DNA from: Priapulus caudatus
Taxonomy: Eukaryota; Priapulida; Priapulimorpha; Priapulimorphida; Priapulidae
Length of the DNA: 29,215 bases
Assembly (NCBI RefSeq): GCF_000485595.1
Contig: NW_014577363.1
Span: 199,006-228,220 of the forward strand
Direction: 5' to 3'
Below, one piece after another: positions 1-11,093 of the stretch (the stretch's first letter is position 1; every line of letters begins with the position of its first letter). The notes beneath the pieces are model-generated. The model saw nothing but the letters and a program-made list of their open reading frames with translations, did not search any database and was not told the DNA's origin. A program made the position numbers and the translations under genes.

Positions 1-1490
1 GGGGAGCAGGGTACCCGTGCGGAAACAGCACAGGGTCACGCATAGATTACCCAGGAGGTTTCGCGCAGCAAGCTAATATAACGCACGCTGGCTGCGCGTG
101 GGGGGGGGGTACCCGGCTTCGCTGAATGGTAGGGGGAGCGCCCACGGTAGTTCATCTCGTATGCCATCGTGTGCTAACAGAAGCTGAAGCTAATCTTAGA
201 CGCTTCGAGGTCAAGCGTCGAGAATGCTGGCAGTAGAAAGTATCGCGTGCGTGCGAGCACCGGAGGGCGGAGGGGAGGAGAGAAAGAGAAAGAGAAAAGT
301 CGCAGTGAAGGGAGAGGTGGGATAACGAGAAAGGTGAATAAAGAAGGGGAGGGGAAAGAGAGCGAGAAGTATATGGAAAGGAGATGGGAAATGGGAATGG
401 GAACTAAAATAGTAAATTTTGTTTTTTGGAAAAGAGAAAAGATGGTAAGCAGATGGAGAAGAGAAAGAGTGTGAATGAGAACCATATGCAAGAAATAAGA
501 AACTATGAAAATTAAATGCGAGTTAAAAGAGAAGAAGAGCCTGAAAGGCAATAGGGAGGAGACGATGTGTGGGAAAGAGATGGAGAGCGGGAAGATGGAG
601 GCGTGGAGGCAGCGTGTTGTATCGTTCACGAGCGGCACCTCTAAAACTATACTTCTAAAAATACACGACAGCTCTGCCCTATGAGATCCGTCTAACGACG
701 TAACGATTACTTGGTGTTTATTAAGCAGTGTAAGTGTGACATTAATTGAAGCTACGAGGGTGTAAAAGCTGGGCTTTCTAAGCACTGCATTCGCGCATAG
801 AACTATACGTAAACCGTGGCCGGATTCACTTAGCATGTACCAAGCTGGGTGGGAGGAATTATGTCTAATGAGATGTGTTCTAGGGCGTTTTCACAGCCAC
901 ACAGTCAGTGCAAAAGAAGTGAAACTCTGCTAGGTATCACACTTGAACTGAGGAAATACATCTGGTCGACAACACCGAGTATTATTGAGAGAGCGACCCA
1001 GTCGCCCAGGGCTGCACTGCGGCTCGGTGTCACTGCGCGCATAGGGCCTACATTAGACCTCGGACCTGTTGCCAGAAACATCACGAATAGTTATGACTAC
1101 GTACACCGTAACTCTAAAAGGTTATAACTTTTGCTCGACATTTTCCTTCAAAAGTGATTACCATGCACTTCTTCTTCAGCCACCCCCTGTCTTTTTTAAG
1201 CGCGTAAGATCGGCCGAAAAGCGTTGTCTTGTGTTGCCAAAGCGACAAGCGACGCGAGCGCCATTCCCCATATACATTAGCATAGGGGAAGGAGTGTGGC
1301 TGGATGCTGCTGCTGAAATGACAGTTTTAGATTGGATTTTTGCATGTAAGTCTCCTTCGACATTCTACAACTATAACTCTAACTCTAACTATAACATATA
1401 ATATGTTAGCGCTGTTGTGTGATTCCCATCAATAATTTTTCCAAATTTTTGGTTTGTAATGTGTCCGCGAGGCGGCGCTACTTGGCAGTC
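1..1490. other. 5' flank of ATG12, no gene recognised
   Basis: No conserved coding segment is visible. About 245-620 is purine-rich (GA/GGA runs), which makes long open frames on both strands without any domain. A short degenerate telomere-like tract of CTAACT/CTATAACT units lies near 1368-1400. The ATG12 promoter should lie in the last few hundred bases, but no clear TATA box or initiator could be assigned. Confidence 0.5.
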
Positions 1491-2147
1491 ATGGCAGATA
1501 CCGATGATGGCGATGCATCGTCAAATCCTAAAGCAGATGAAGAAACGAAATCAGAGGAAACGGAGGAGGTTTCTGTGACTGTGGATGCGGAGAAAAGGCT
1601 TGAACCTCCCACTGTTGTAGAAGCTCAACCAACAACCCAACAGCAATCGAAAAGTTCGAATAATGTTTCTTGTTTATAATTAATAATATAATTTATAGGC
1701 CTATTTTAATTTAGTAGGCCTATAAGTATAATTTACGCAGTGGCTACGGCCATATGCGTCCCCGGAACCGGTTCGTCCTAGCCTCGCAGCTACGCGTCCG
1801 AGACCATCCACTCAACACGTGATTCGCGGCGGATCTCGCGTTACGACGCAATGATTGCGCAAGCGGGACGCTCTGCTGCCGGTCTATCCTTTCCTCGCGT
1901 CCTCATCTCGCTCTTCCCTCTCTCTCTATCTCACAATTAGTCTCTCTCTCTCGCTCGTCCTCGTCGTTGACCGGTTCTCTCTCTCTCTCTCTCTCTCACA
2001 CACATACACACACACAAACACACACACACACATCACACATCACACCACACACTATCACCTCTTGCTGAGGCTCTCTCTCCTCTCTTCTCATCTCTCTGAT
2101 GCATATACACCACACACATACACATTCCCATTCCCTCTCTCTCTCTT

Positions 2148-2187
<40 letters not shown>

Positions 2188-4160
2188 ACACGCACACGCA
2201 CACTCACACTCACACACACACATACTCGGCAATCAGCAGAGCGTCCCATTGCGCAATCATGCGTGTACGTGTCACAAGCTCACTGTGTGAGATGGATGTC
2301 CGGACGCGTAGTCTAGCGGCTCCTCGCCCGGAACCGGTCGCGTAGCCACGGCCTTATATTTGTTAATACTCAATGCAATGGCTATAGGCATATTAATATT
2401 ATGCCTATGGCCATTGCATTGAGTATTGTGTCAACTATTGAACTAGCTTGTCAACCAAGTTTAAGCATTAGTTTACTAAGGGCAGTTCTCAGTCAGTTCT
2501 CCAGTCCATGCTAGCTATCACTTGCGATCATTATTTACTGATATCATCAAGCTTGTAGCCAGACATAGTTCTATCATCCTGGAGTGTAGTAGTAGTAGTG
2601 AATTTGTAGTTTTACATCTTGGCACTATGATAAAGTTAAAGGACTGCCATGGACTGCGTAAATGAGTGACCCTTGTATCTATCTTTTGCGTCACCTCCTT
2701 ATACGTCTTTTTTATGCAACTATGTAGTCAGTATTCTGATGAAGGCAGCTGGAGATGCTCCGATCTTAAAGGTGCGCAAGTGGGCAGTTGACCCAGACAG
2801 AACACTTTCCACAGTAATAGACAAACTCAACAAGATACTCAAAACTGCGGAAGGAGAGTCGGTGGTGAGTTGCCCTTCACTGTCCATGACTGAGCTTCTT
2901 CCACAAACAGCCAGTGATCACAAGCAGTTTACATCACAACAAAGAGTTACGTTAACTGAAAGACACGTGCACAAGTGTGCAGTTAATGACAACCTGGCCT
3001 TCTCTTTCCTTGGGTTTCTGAACTTACATGTTTCCCACGTGCAAAATGCTGTAAGGAGTGTAAAAGTGAGCAGAACTCCATACTATGAGATATTTTCCTG
3101 AACTAGTGCCAGCTGAATTGCACCAAGTCGTGCATCCTGATATATTGCAGAGAAGGGTCATGGGAGAGATATCGATGTATAATATGAAGTGTGTTTGGAT
3201 ATTTTTTAATGTAATTGGTAATAAAAAAACATTATTTGTTTCCTTTCAGTTTGTGTATGTCAATCAGTCCTTCGCTCCATCACCAGACCACAAGCTAGGC
3301 ACCTTACAACAGGTAATGTGCTAATGCACTTACACGTCATGTATCTGTAGCCTCATTAGGGCTGTAACGATACACAAGCCTCTCGATTCGGTCCGGTTCT
3401 CGATATTAGCCTCTCGATTCGATTCCTTCGATTCGATTCCCAAAATATTGAAGTGTTATCTTATTTTTTATATTTTTATTATTTGGCAATAATAAATTAT
3501 TAGAAATTGCCAATGAATACTAAATGGTGAATAGACTAGAGTCTAGAGAGTATATACACTGCACAGCCGCTGAGTAACATTGGTGAGTAACACTCCACAG
3601 TATATAGTGTAGTGCCGCCATCTATTGGAGGAAAAAAGTGGTATCGAAGTGAAACCGAAAATACGGGGAAAAATATCGAGGATCGGATCAAGGGAAGAGA
3701 GTCGCGATCCGATTCGATTTCGGTGGATCGTTACAACCCTAAGCCTCATGGCAACTAGATACAATAATTTCACCTAACAGCCTAGAGGGTTACTACTACT
3801 GTTACCGCTATAGTAGGTTACAGTAAGGTTGAGTGGGACAGAGTAAGGTTATCCCTACACTGTTAAGTTACATTATTGTATCTACATTGTGACATTTTTA
3901 GAAAGCAAATTTACATCCGTCCAGTTTGTATCTTTATGATATAGTTAGACTTCACTTTACATGACTTTCAGAAAGTCTCATTACGTATCTCTTATGAGAT
4001 GCATTTATTTGTTGGTTAAAATTGGTTGAACCATTTATTGGTAGAATAAAACAAAATTAATTGCAAAGATTGCTAACAATTAGTCATATTTCCTTTGCAG
4101 TGTTTTGGGAGCGATGGCAAGCTTGTTCTTCACTACTGCAAGTCGCAGGCGTGGGGCTAA
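1491..4160 (+). CDS. ATG12: Autophagy ubiquitin-like modifier ATG12, four exons
   Basis: Coding exons are 1491-1653, 2728-2864, 3250-3312 and 4101-4160. The sum is 423 nt, or 140 residues plus stop, the same length as human ATG12. The acidic N-terminal tail (MADTDDGDASS...) is typically variable. The ubiquitin-like fold begins in exon 2 (ILMKAAGDAPILK, KWAVDPDRTLSTVIDKL). Exon 3 gives FVYVNQSFAPSPDHKLGTLQ and exon 4 gives CFGSDGKLVLHYCKSQAWG, almost the vertebrate sequence. The C-terminal Gly needed for conjugation to ATG5 is encoded directly before TAA, so no processing is needed. Exons 2-4 have clear acceptors and GTGAGT and GTAATG donors. The exon 1 donor (AAAA|GTTCGA, 1654) is weak and chosen because it is phase-compatible, so a missed small exon is possible. 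An in-frame ATG at 1419 exists, but 1491 has the better context and length. ATG12-ATG5 with ATG16L1 promotes ATG8/LC3 lipidation on the phagophore. Confidence 0.93.
1693..1724. repeat. Small inverted repeat in ATG12 intron 1
   Basis: Perfect 11 bp arms, TTATAGGCCTA (1693-1703) and TAGGCCTATAA (1714-1724), are separated by 10 bp just after the predicted first exon. It may be part of a degraded element. No function is assigned. Confidence 0.6.
1740..2349. mobile_element. TIR-bounded, microsatellite-filled MITE-like element in ATG12 intron 1
   Basis: The left end (1740-1813) and right end (2289-2349) are imperfect inverted copies. Both begin GTGGCTACG read inwards, both contain GAACCGG, and both finish with CTACGCGTCCG followed by a related ACATCCA/ACCATCCA tract. 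The interior is almost entirely CT and CA/CACAT microsatellite (about 1910-2225) and has no credible coding frame. This fits a non-autonomous DNA element whose core has turned into simple sequence. I could not identify a target-site duplication, so class and exact ends are uncertain. Confidence 0.6.
1910..2225. repeat. CT and CA microsatellite block
   Basis: Alternating (CT)n and (CA)n tracts, with long pure runs near 1977-2035 and 2130-2225. The open frames on both strands here are low-complexity Ser/Leu or Glu/Arg translations of the repeat and not genes. Confidence 0.95.
2365..2427. repeat. Near-perfect 63 bp hairpin palindrome in ATG12 intron 1
   Basis: The arms read AATACTCAATGCAATGGC and, complemented, GCCATTGCATTGAGTATT. 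They continue inwards through TATAGGCAT / ATGCCTAT to a very short AT loop. One arm difference would be a G-U wobble in RNA, so a transcript would pair over about 28 bp. It lies 16 bp after the right end of the preceding TIR element and inside the transcribed ATG12 intron. It could be a tiny fold-back element, a small-RNA precursor or simply a palindrome. The sequence does not decide. Confidence 0.85.
3357..3741. mobile_element. hAT-type MITE with 8 bp target duplication in ATG12 intron 3
   Basis: The element is 385 bp long. Its termini are TAGGGCTGTAACGATACA and, on the other strand, TAGGGTTGTAACGATCCA, so the ends are nearly identical inverted repeats. It is flanked on both sides by the same 8 bp, AGCCTCAT (3349-3356 and 3742-3749). 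An 8 bp duplication with short TIRs is the mark of the hAT superfamily. Subterminal TTCGATTCGATTC-type repeats lie near both ends. There is no transposase, so it is non-autonomous. Confidence 0.9.
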
Positions 4161-6366
4161 CTCGTGGCTCCATCTAGTGGAGAGTTGGTTGTAATTACGG
4201 CTGTTCTTTTCCACCAGGCAAACACTAACAGTCGAGTCGCATGTTTAATGTCGCATTTTTGGCATTGCACTGCAATATATTCAGTACCACACTTTAATGT
4301 CTTTCATTAATTATTCTCTGCAGTTTCTGGTGTAATTGTTTATGCTGGGTATAGTATATGCTCACTTAGTGCTCAGTTACTATTATAGTGTTACTTCGAT
4401 GGCAAAGTAATGGGGTGCAGACTAGTATTACTATCTGTATCTGCATCACTGTCTGAAGAGTAGTTCACTATTAAACAAAAGTCCTCCAGATGGTGTGTGC
4501 CTATCGATGTTATTTGAAGCCAAGGCAGATTTTTAACCGTTTGGGTGATGCAGTAGAGATAATAGACTTTAGTAAAGAGTTCTAGTCGCTGACACACCGT
4601 GGAATACGTTTTGGAAAATATTGGTGTGAAATGTAGGTATTGAGATAGCCTTCGAGTGTCTGTTCCTAGGTGGTCAAAGGTTGACTTGAACATTGGCGAG
4701 AGCAGGAATCGTTACCATGTCATTAATCTTTTAGAGGAAGACAAGAAGCTGGTCTTTTTCTCTCGGAAATCTTCTCAACAATTCTTCTACTAGTAATTAA
4801 CTGAAGAAATATCAGCTAATCAACAGATGGCATTGCAAGAAATTTGTGTTTTGCAATAAGTATTGTCGGACATGTATATAACATTGTATGTATATTGTAT
4901 TGTGAAGTTAATATATGATATATGATTATTATCCATTTCTTACATGATTTGAATATCCTTGCTACCGTTTTTAAATTTTCTACTAATTTTAGGAGGATTC
5001 CATGTTCAGAGATTTATACCCACCAGATAAAAAAAACGGGATTTATTATTAATGGCTTACCAGAGATGCCAACCACTACGATTTATCCGTATTTAATACG
5101 AATTTCGTTTGGATTTTGACCACTACGACCAGTTTGCATACTACAATTTTTATTACGATCGAAAAAAAAATCAGTGATGATATTTCAAGTGTTTTCTTTC
5201 AGTGTTACATTGATATAACATGATTGAAAATAACTACATGTATTTAGCAGCAAATATCAGTGCGAACTTATTGTCATTTTGGGTCCCAGAATGCAGGAAA
5301 TTGCATCTCGGAATCAAAAATTTTCCGGGTGGGGGGCATGCCCCGAACCCCTTCTAGCATACTCGGGTCACTGCGTGACCCTCGGACTACAGGTTTCAGA
5401 CATCCTCACTACAGTTAGCTCAGAAGTGTTGGCATCTCTGGCTTACTATAGTAGCTGAGTAATGTGTAAAACGCAATTGATTCTAGGAAGTATAATTGTT
5501 TAAATTTTAGTATTTTTTATTACATGTGGGAACACTAATTTTACATGACGAATTAAGTCACTTTTTCGTTTAGCACATGTGCCGCATATATCCACTTAAG
5601 TAGGTTTTAAAAATTCGCGCAGGTCATGCAATTATTTCGTATACAAATATGTACCACAAATATAATGCAAATGATGTAGACCAGTGGTGGTTTACATATA
5701 TTCAAACCTGTGGTAGTGCATGGACAACTATGAACCAAAAACCTGTCTATAAAACCAACTTGGTAGATCTCATGAGTGGCAGTCATCTAGTTAAACCACT
5801 TCCAAAGGACAAACGCCTCGTCTATAAAGGACACTTAGAGGAGTTTCCTTTTGTTGTAATTATTCACAAAATGGGCCATGAAACAAATATACCTACAAAT
5901 ATATATAATTCTATATTAACATCTCTTCATTTCATACAAATTTATACACCAAGAAATTACTTGCTTATACGCAAATATTCATATATCAGACTAATGCACA
6001 TGCTCACCATAATGTTAAAAAGGGAGGCACAGAATGGCTGTAGAAAACTTGTACAATCTAATGTTAATCTCGAATACACGCTCCATAATATTCCAGATTA
6101 TTCACATATTAATTATCCCAGCCACAACCATGATTACTGCATTGTTTATGACACTATCACAGCTACTCAACAATTTTAATTAAACTGGAATGGATGCGTT
6201 ATACATTCGTGATCATGAATTAAACCAAGATAAAATCTTAAAACGCTTGCAGTGCATGATCACTGCATCATTTATGATCACACCATAGCTGCAAATGCAT
6301 CAGTGCATCACAGCCTCCATCCCCCATGCACACACCCGCCGTTCTCTGGCAGACTCAGCCGTTCTT
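4161..6366. other. Intergenic and 3' UTR sequence between ATG12 and fucosidase
   Basis: This stretch separates two convergent genes. An ATTAAA at 4470-4475 (+) could serve ATG12, and an ATTAAA on the minus strand at 6175-6180 could serve the fucosidase. Neither is proven. One MITE lies at 5061-5440. A roughly 36 bp imperfect direct duplication (CATGAT-ACTGCAT-TTTATGA pattern) occurs near 6129 and 6256. An AT-rich open frame of 176 codons at 5649-6179 (+) shows no domain and is probably chance. Confidence 0.5.
5061..5440. mobile_element. hAT-like MITE, 380 bp
   Basis: The 13 bp terminal inverted repeats are perfect: CAGAGATGCCAAC on the left and GTTGGCATCTCTG on the right. The flanks share GCTTAC (5055-5060 and 5441-5446), or GGCTTAC if one G is shared with the end. 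This is shorter than the 8 bp expected for hAT, so the duplication is eroded or the ends are off by a base. Internally a GGGGGGCATGCCCC segment resembles the body of many hAT non-autonomous elements of marine animals (family knowledge). There is no coding capacity. Confidence 0.8.
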
Positions 6367-9300
6367 TCAAGCAGGGTGCTGGAACTTGAGCACCCATGCG
6401 TGCTGGCTCGGCATGTCACGGGGAGACAGCGCAGGCATGGCGACGACGACGCCTCCACGCGGGCGAGGTTTCCACTCCAGCGCGGCGGCGTGGCCAAGCA
6501 TGTTCACACTCATCTCAGACTGTGGGGTGACGGATGCTAGATGAAGCTGGTTATTAAGAGGCCAGTGCAGCACGATCGCATAGACGTGTCGCGAGCCGTC
6601 TGCTGTCACCTTGCTCGTGTACCTGTGCGAGAAAGCAGGTGATTAACAACTTGCTGTATTATATACCACATTATATATTATCTCCTGATTATATATTGCG
6701 GTATTGTATTGTATGTATATGGACCACTGCATGAAAACCCAAGTGATTAAAAGAAACCGAGTGAAAATGCAAGCAAGAAGAACTGCTGTTCTATGAGCAC
6801 ATGGTATGGGTTGGCACAAACTACCTTTACATTTACCCCTCTTTTGCTTTCGCATATGCTATATGATCTGACAAGGTGATTCAGTACTGTAAAAGCAACT
6901 GCATAACTAGCTAAGGATTGTTGGATGATGCTCATGGAAACAGCTAATAACGATATGAACTTAGGTGTACAATAAGTTTACAGCAGTATACGTGGAAACG
7001 TTACTTCTGCTTTACACATACAGACACATCATGGAAACTTCTTTCTGCTATATCATCCCGCTATATACACCCCACAGAAAATCACTTCCTCCCATGGTGC
7101 ACTCATGCCAACTGCTGAATAATGATTACCAGATGTCCGGCGTGTAGGTGTCGTTCTGATGAGTCCAGGGCTCTGATGAATAGATGGCTTCCCCATTAAC
7201 TTTCAGCCACTGCCCCAGCTCCCTCAGCCTCTCCTCAAAGATTGGCAAGATTAATCCGTCCGCTGTCGGTCCAACATTGATCAACAGGTTCCCGCCACAA
7301 CTGTGCAGCATGCGGTCGGGTGTTAGCGGAAAAAACAATAAGCAAGTTGGGTTTATGACATCAACACAATTTCACTCAGTTGCTAGGCAATGAAAGTGCG
7401 ATTATTCATGATTCGAAGCGGAAAAGATATGAATAAAACGCAATCGCCACAACTCTTATTTCATCGATAGCTTTGGTTCTGGGACTACATGCAGGTCTCT
7501 CTCCTCTAACACATGTGTGCAGTTCACACGTTGATTCCACAACCACTCTCAGGCACCGCTTCACCACATGATGTCAGCTAGAATGCTTAAGCATAGCGTG
7601 CGCACGCACGTTTGTATGTATGCGCACAAGCAAGCGATTCACCTGACAGTAGAAGCTAGAACGGTCAGTGTCTCATGGATCGTGAGGTAGTTTGTGAGGT
7701 TACTGCGCCGATTGTAGCCCCACGACGACTTGTCGAGAGTCATGCAGTTCTCCCACTTATGGTTTTGTAAGATACCTACAGCAGTTCAATCATGGCCAAG
7801 ATTACTGCTCACAAAAACTTCACACCGAAAAATAAATGCTGCCACATGTATGTTATGCCAATTATAAATCTATATGAAGCCATGATGATGTGAATGTTAT
7901 CATTGTAGCTTCTAGTTACGTCAGCTTACAAATATCAAGAAATTGCTCAGCTGCGAGTGCATGTTATGATGTCCTCACGAATTCTAGTATTTGCATGAGC
8001 TGAAATGAAATATTGTGGCATTATTGCTTTCACCTATTCTAATAACATTATCTGCTTTCACATGAGTTTGGATTTGTTGTTTCAAAGTCGTCCCGTTTTC
8101 AGCATTTCTAAGGTGCTTTTCTCACAATGACATTATGCACTGACAAAATATGAGCTAATCTCACAAACCAACTGTATGTCTGATATATCACTGAATGATA
8201 TTGACACGTACCTGGATTATATCTGTCCACACACGTGTAATATCCACCATGTTTGCATAACGTATCCTTGCCCCAGCGATCGTTAGTCACCACAGTGTCC
8301 TTCACTGGACTGGTAAACAAAATAAAAGTGTGCTTAACACTGGCAACATGTTGGCTGCGTTAAAAGATAAGCACAGCTCGTGTGCGGTGGGGGCTTAAAA
8401 AGCCTATAACTGTCTGCAAGGTTATCGGTCCAACAATCATAAACGTAAGAATAGATTAAGTAAATGAGCAAAGCCGTGTTGAATTGGATGTAAGGATGCC
8501 CGTAGATGAGGCTCTATAACAACACTTCTACTCCCTCTCGTTACCTCTCATTGTACAGCCATGCCAGGAAGTCAGTGCTGTTCCAGTAAGTATCCGGGGC
8601 CTCCCACTCCCCATCTGACCAGATGATGTCAGGTCGATAAGCGTTGACGATTTCGTATAGTTCAGGCATCGTCTTCGACTAAAATGGGACACAATTCCTG
8701 TATGGCTCAAACAGGAATAACAAAAGGAATATCTGGTGTGGATCACAGCACTTCTCTGCATGGTTACACTGTGTTGTTATCACAACAAAATTGAAGTGTG
8801 CTTCAGTTACGCTGATAGGGTCTATATCTCCCTGCATGGGTACTGCCGGAACGTACCCTGGTTACGGAACGTACCCTGGTAACTATCTGATATGGTTAGG
8901 GTTAGGGTTAGGGTTAGGGTTAGGGTTAGGGAGTAAGCGTAGGCGACTCCCTAGACTCGTTAGTGGAGTAGGCGAGGTACGGTCTGGCATATTAGATAGT
9001 ACCAAAGTACGTTCCGGTATACCGGACCGTACCCAGGGAGATATAGACCCTGGCAGCTTCAGTTACATAACCGAGTTTCATTTTACTAATTGGCATTGTT
9101 GACTAGGCGTCTTACCTTCACAAAATGTTTAGTGGCCCATTTGCTGCTTTTGTCAGCCAGATAAAGTGGGTGGAACCATTCAAAGAGAGAATGGTACAAT
9201 CCAAACTTCATACCTCTGTTTCTAACAGGTCCAGCCAGTTCACCTACAACGTGCAACTTCAAATATCAAATATGCATACATGCATGCAGCTATGTAATTA

Positions 9301-9892
9301 CTTAAGTAATGAAACAGCAATACAAATTTAAATAGACAAAGTGGGGGCCTGCAAGATATATAAGGCTGTGACATAATATTATTATGAACAAAAGATGGCA
9401 GAGCGAATAAAATTGAAACCAAAATTTGTTGTTATAAATGCTGAATCAATTACAATAAGAATGTTGGCGTCTCTACTAGATCTGTACGTGCATTCAACAG
9501 ATCTTTCTAATTTAAACAACGTTTATTTCATGAACAATAAACTTACCAATCACGAGCATACACATATACACTATAACATCTGCTACCTAATCCATTTTTG
9601 AAGCACACTTAATCTTACCAACTAGATCTTTATGTGGACCAACATCCATTGCATTCCAGTTCCAGGATACATTGGAGGGCCAAAGTGTAAATCCCTCATG
9701 GTGCTTGCTGGTTAGCACCACATATCTGCAACATATATGATTGTTTAATGATACACAATATTAAAGGGACAGTAGCCTCTAGGATTTTACTGCATACAAC
9801 TGTACTTACTGTATAACAAATCGTCTATACCCACATGTATTTGTCACCAGATACTTAATTAATTATTTACACATCAACGCTACGAATAATTG

Positions 9893-9946
<54 letters not shown>

Positions 9947-11093
9947 AAAAAAACAACGGCGCGCATGAACATGCCGCACCGTGCTGCCACCCTGAAAAAG
10001 TTGCGTATTTGCATTTTTATTTGCAGCGTAAATGACCGGGGCTAATCACAAAAGTGAATTATATTTATCCTAATGTCTATTTAACCGATACGATATTCAT
10101 TTTAGGGCAAATTTATCCATATTATACTGAATATAATGTCGTTTATAAGATATTATCAATCCTTTTGCTTTTAATGAATAAATAGAAATACCTCGGTCTG
10201 TAGCCCTTGGCTGAGAAGTGGTTTTGCGCAACTTCATCGTGGCGCTTTGGTGGCCCACCGTCGTTTGAATCAAACTGTAGTCGTTAGTTTTAACATTAAA
10301 GAAAAATATTTCTATGCGTGGATGCAAACCATGGAAACTTTTTATGTTTAGCGCAATTATAACCTAAATTAGCTGAAAATAACCCTAGAACCTAGAGGCT
10401 ACTGTTCCTTTAAACATGTATTTTAACCAGTCCCTTTAATGTGTGCAGATCTGAAGTCGAATTTTTTTACTATTAGGGAAGTGTTGCATGGCTCAAGGTT
10501 AATTAGAACTTTTAAGGGACCACTGCAAGTTGGAGGTACGGATTTCCTTGGCTGTTTCAAGTACAGCGTAATCTTGTACAAGATTGCCGAAAAATAAATA
10601 CACATAATAATAATAATATTAATAATTGTACAGAAGAACAGTATTGTACAGAAGAATTGTATGTAGTACAGTAAAGCGAGGTACGTGTAGATACCTATAT
10701 ATAGACTGACTATGCACACAAATAAACCTACCGCGCACCAGACGAATTGAATACATCTGCCCAATGAGTGGCATTGAAGAGTTCTCCAGTGAACTTTGGC
10801 GCAAACTCTGCATACGTGAAACCCGGTTTGTAATTGTCCGCCATAAATTTGACATGATCAGGATTTTTAATACCTTGCCAATTCCACCAAAACCATTCAG
10901 ACCCAAATGCAGGCACAGAAAAGACACCCCAGTGTATGAAAATGCCTATTTTTGCCTCATCATACCACGAAGGAAGTGGTCTGGAATCGATAGAATTCCA
11001 GTTTGGATCATACTTCACAGCTGTGAGCCCAATAAAACAGCACACCAAAAGAGAAACCAAGAGCATGCTCTTAGCGCATACTGTCCTCGCCAT
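6367..11093 (-). CDS. FUCA1: Tissue/lysosomal-type alpha-L-fucosidase (GH29), eight exons
   Basis: Exons, 5' to 3' on the minus strand, are 10732-11093, 9619-9725, 9116-9243, 8545-8678, 8212-8309, 7643-7775, 7130-7300 and 6367-6622. All phases agree and the sum is 1389 nt, or 462 aa (human FUCA1 is about 466). A signal peptide is evident (hydrophobic [16 protein letters not shown], residues 10-25). The GH29 catalytic domain follows: [50 protein letters not shown] and [18 protein letters not shown]. Asp221 of WSDG is the family's catalytic nucleophile. Then come [20 protein letters not shown] and [14 protein letters not shown]. Exon 8 holds the C-terminal beta domain ([20 protein letters not shown]). 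N-glycosylation sequons include NATH, NVSW, NSTD, NLTN and NDTY. It hydrolyses terminal alpha-L-fucose from glycoproteins in the lysosome or outside the cell. FUCA1 versus FUCA2 cannot be decided for an invertebrate homologue. Confidence 0.95.
8811..9055. mobile_element. 245 bp MITE with internal telomere-like tract, fucosidase intron 3
   Basis: The ends are inverted repeats sharing AGGGTCTATATCTCCCTG (left from about 8817, right complement ending about 9052). Inner inverted GGTAC / GGAACGTACC motifs also occur. The insertion is flanked by an 11 bp direct repeat, GCTTCAGTTAC (8800-8810 and 9056-9066), which fits a target-site duplication. The interior carries about six TTAGGG units (8896-8931), then GTAGGCGACTCCCTAGAC, which recurs in the BCAS2 intron palindrome. 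The superfamily is not assigned. Confidence 0.8.
8896..8931 (+). repeat. (TTAGGG)n interstitial telomere-like tract
   Basis: About six perfect tandem TTAGGG units lie inside the 245 bp MITE. TTAGGG is the ancestral animal telomere repeat. Because the tract sits inside an element with TIRs and a flanking duplication, within an intron, it is not a chromosome end or an end-fusion scar. Confidence 0.95.
9765..10409. mobile_element. TTAA-flanked Kolobok/T2-like MITE, fucosidase intron 1
   Basis: The element is 645 bp. Its left end AGGGACAGTAGCCTCTAGG and the complement of its right end AGGAACAGTAGCCTCTAGG differ at one base of 19. Both sides are flanked by TTAA (9761-9764, 10410-10413). TTAA duplications occur for piggyBac and Kolobok. 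Purine-purine termini (AGG...) fit Kolobok/T2 better (family knowledge). It contains a run of about 53 A (near 9893-9945) and no transposase. Confidence 0.8.
9893..9956 (+). repeat. Long poly-A tract
   Basis: About 53 consecutive A followed by C-interrupted A runs, inside the Kolobok-like element. It could mark a retroposed sequence nested in the MITE or slippage expansion. No retroposon body was recognised upstream of it. Confidence 0.85.

Noticed and set aside
174-836. 220-codon minus-strand open frame
   Set aside because: Low-complexity Ser/Phe/Leu protein made by the GA-rich tract; no domain, no neighbours in phase.
1855-2316. Ser/Leu/His-rich open frames on both strands
   Set aside because: Direct translation of CT and CA microsatellites.
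5649-6179. 176-codon plus-strand open frame
   Set aside because: AT-rich, no recognisable motif, and it overlaps a likely polyadenylation signal of the opposite-strand fucosidase; kept only as a mention.
8896-8931. Chromosome end or telomere-fusion scar
   Set aside because: Only about six units, enclosed by inverted ends and a flanking duplication inside an intron.
8679-9115. Glycine/leucine-rich frame at 8791-9102 as a gene
   Set aside because: It is the translation of the telomere-like tract inside the MITE.
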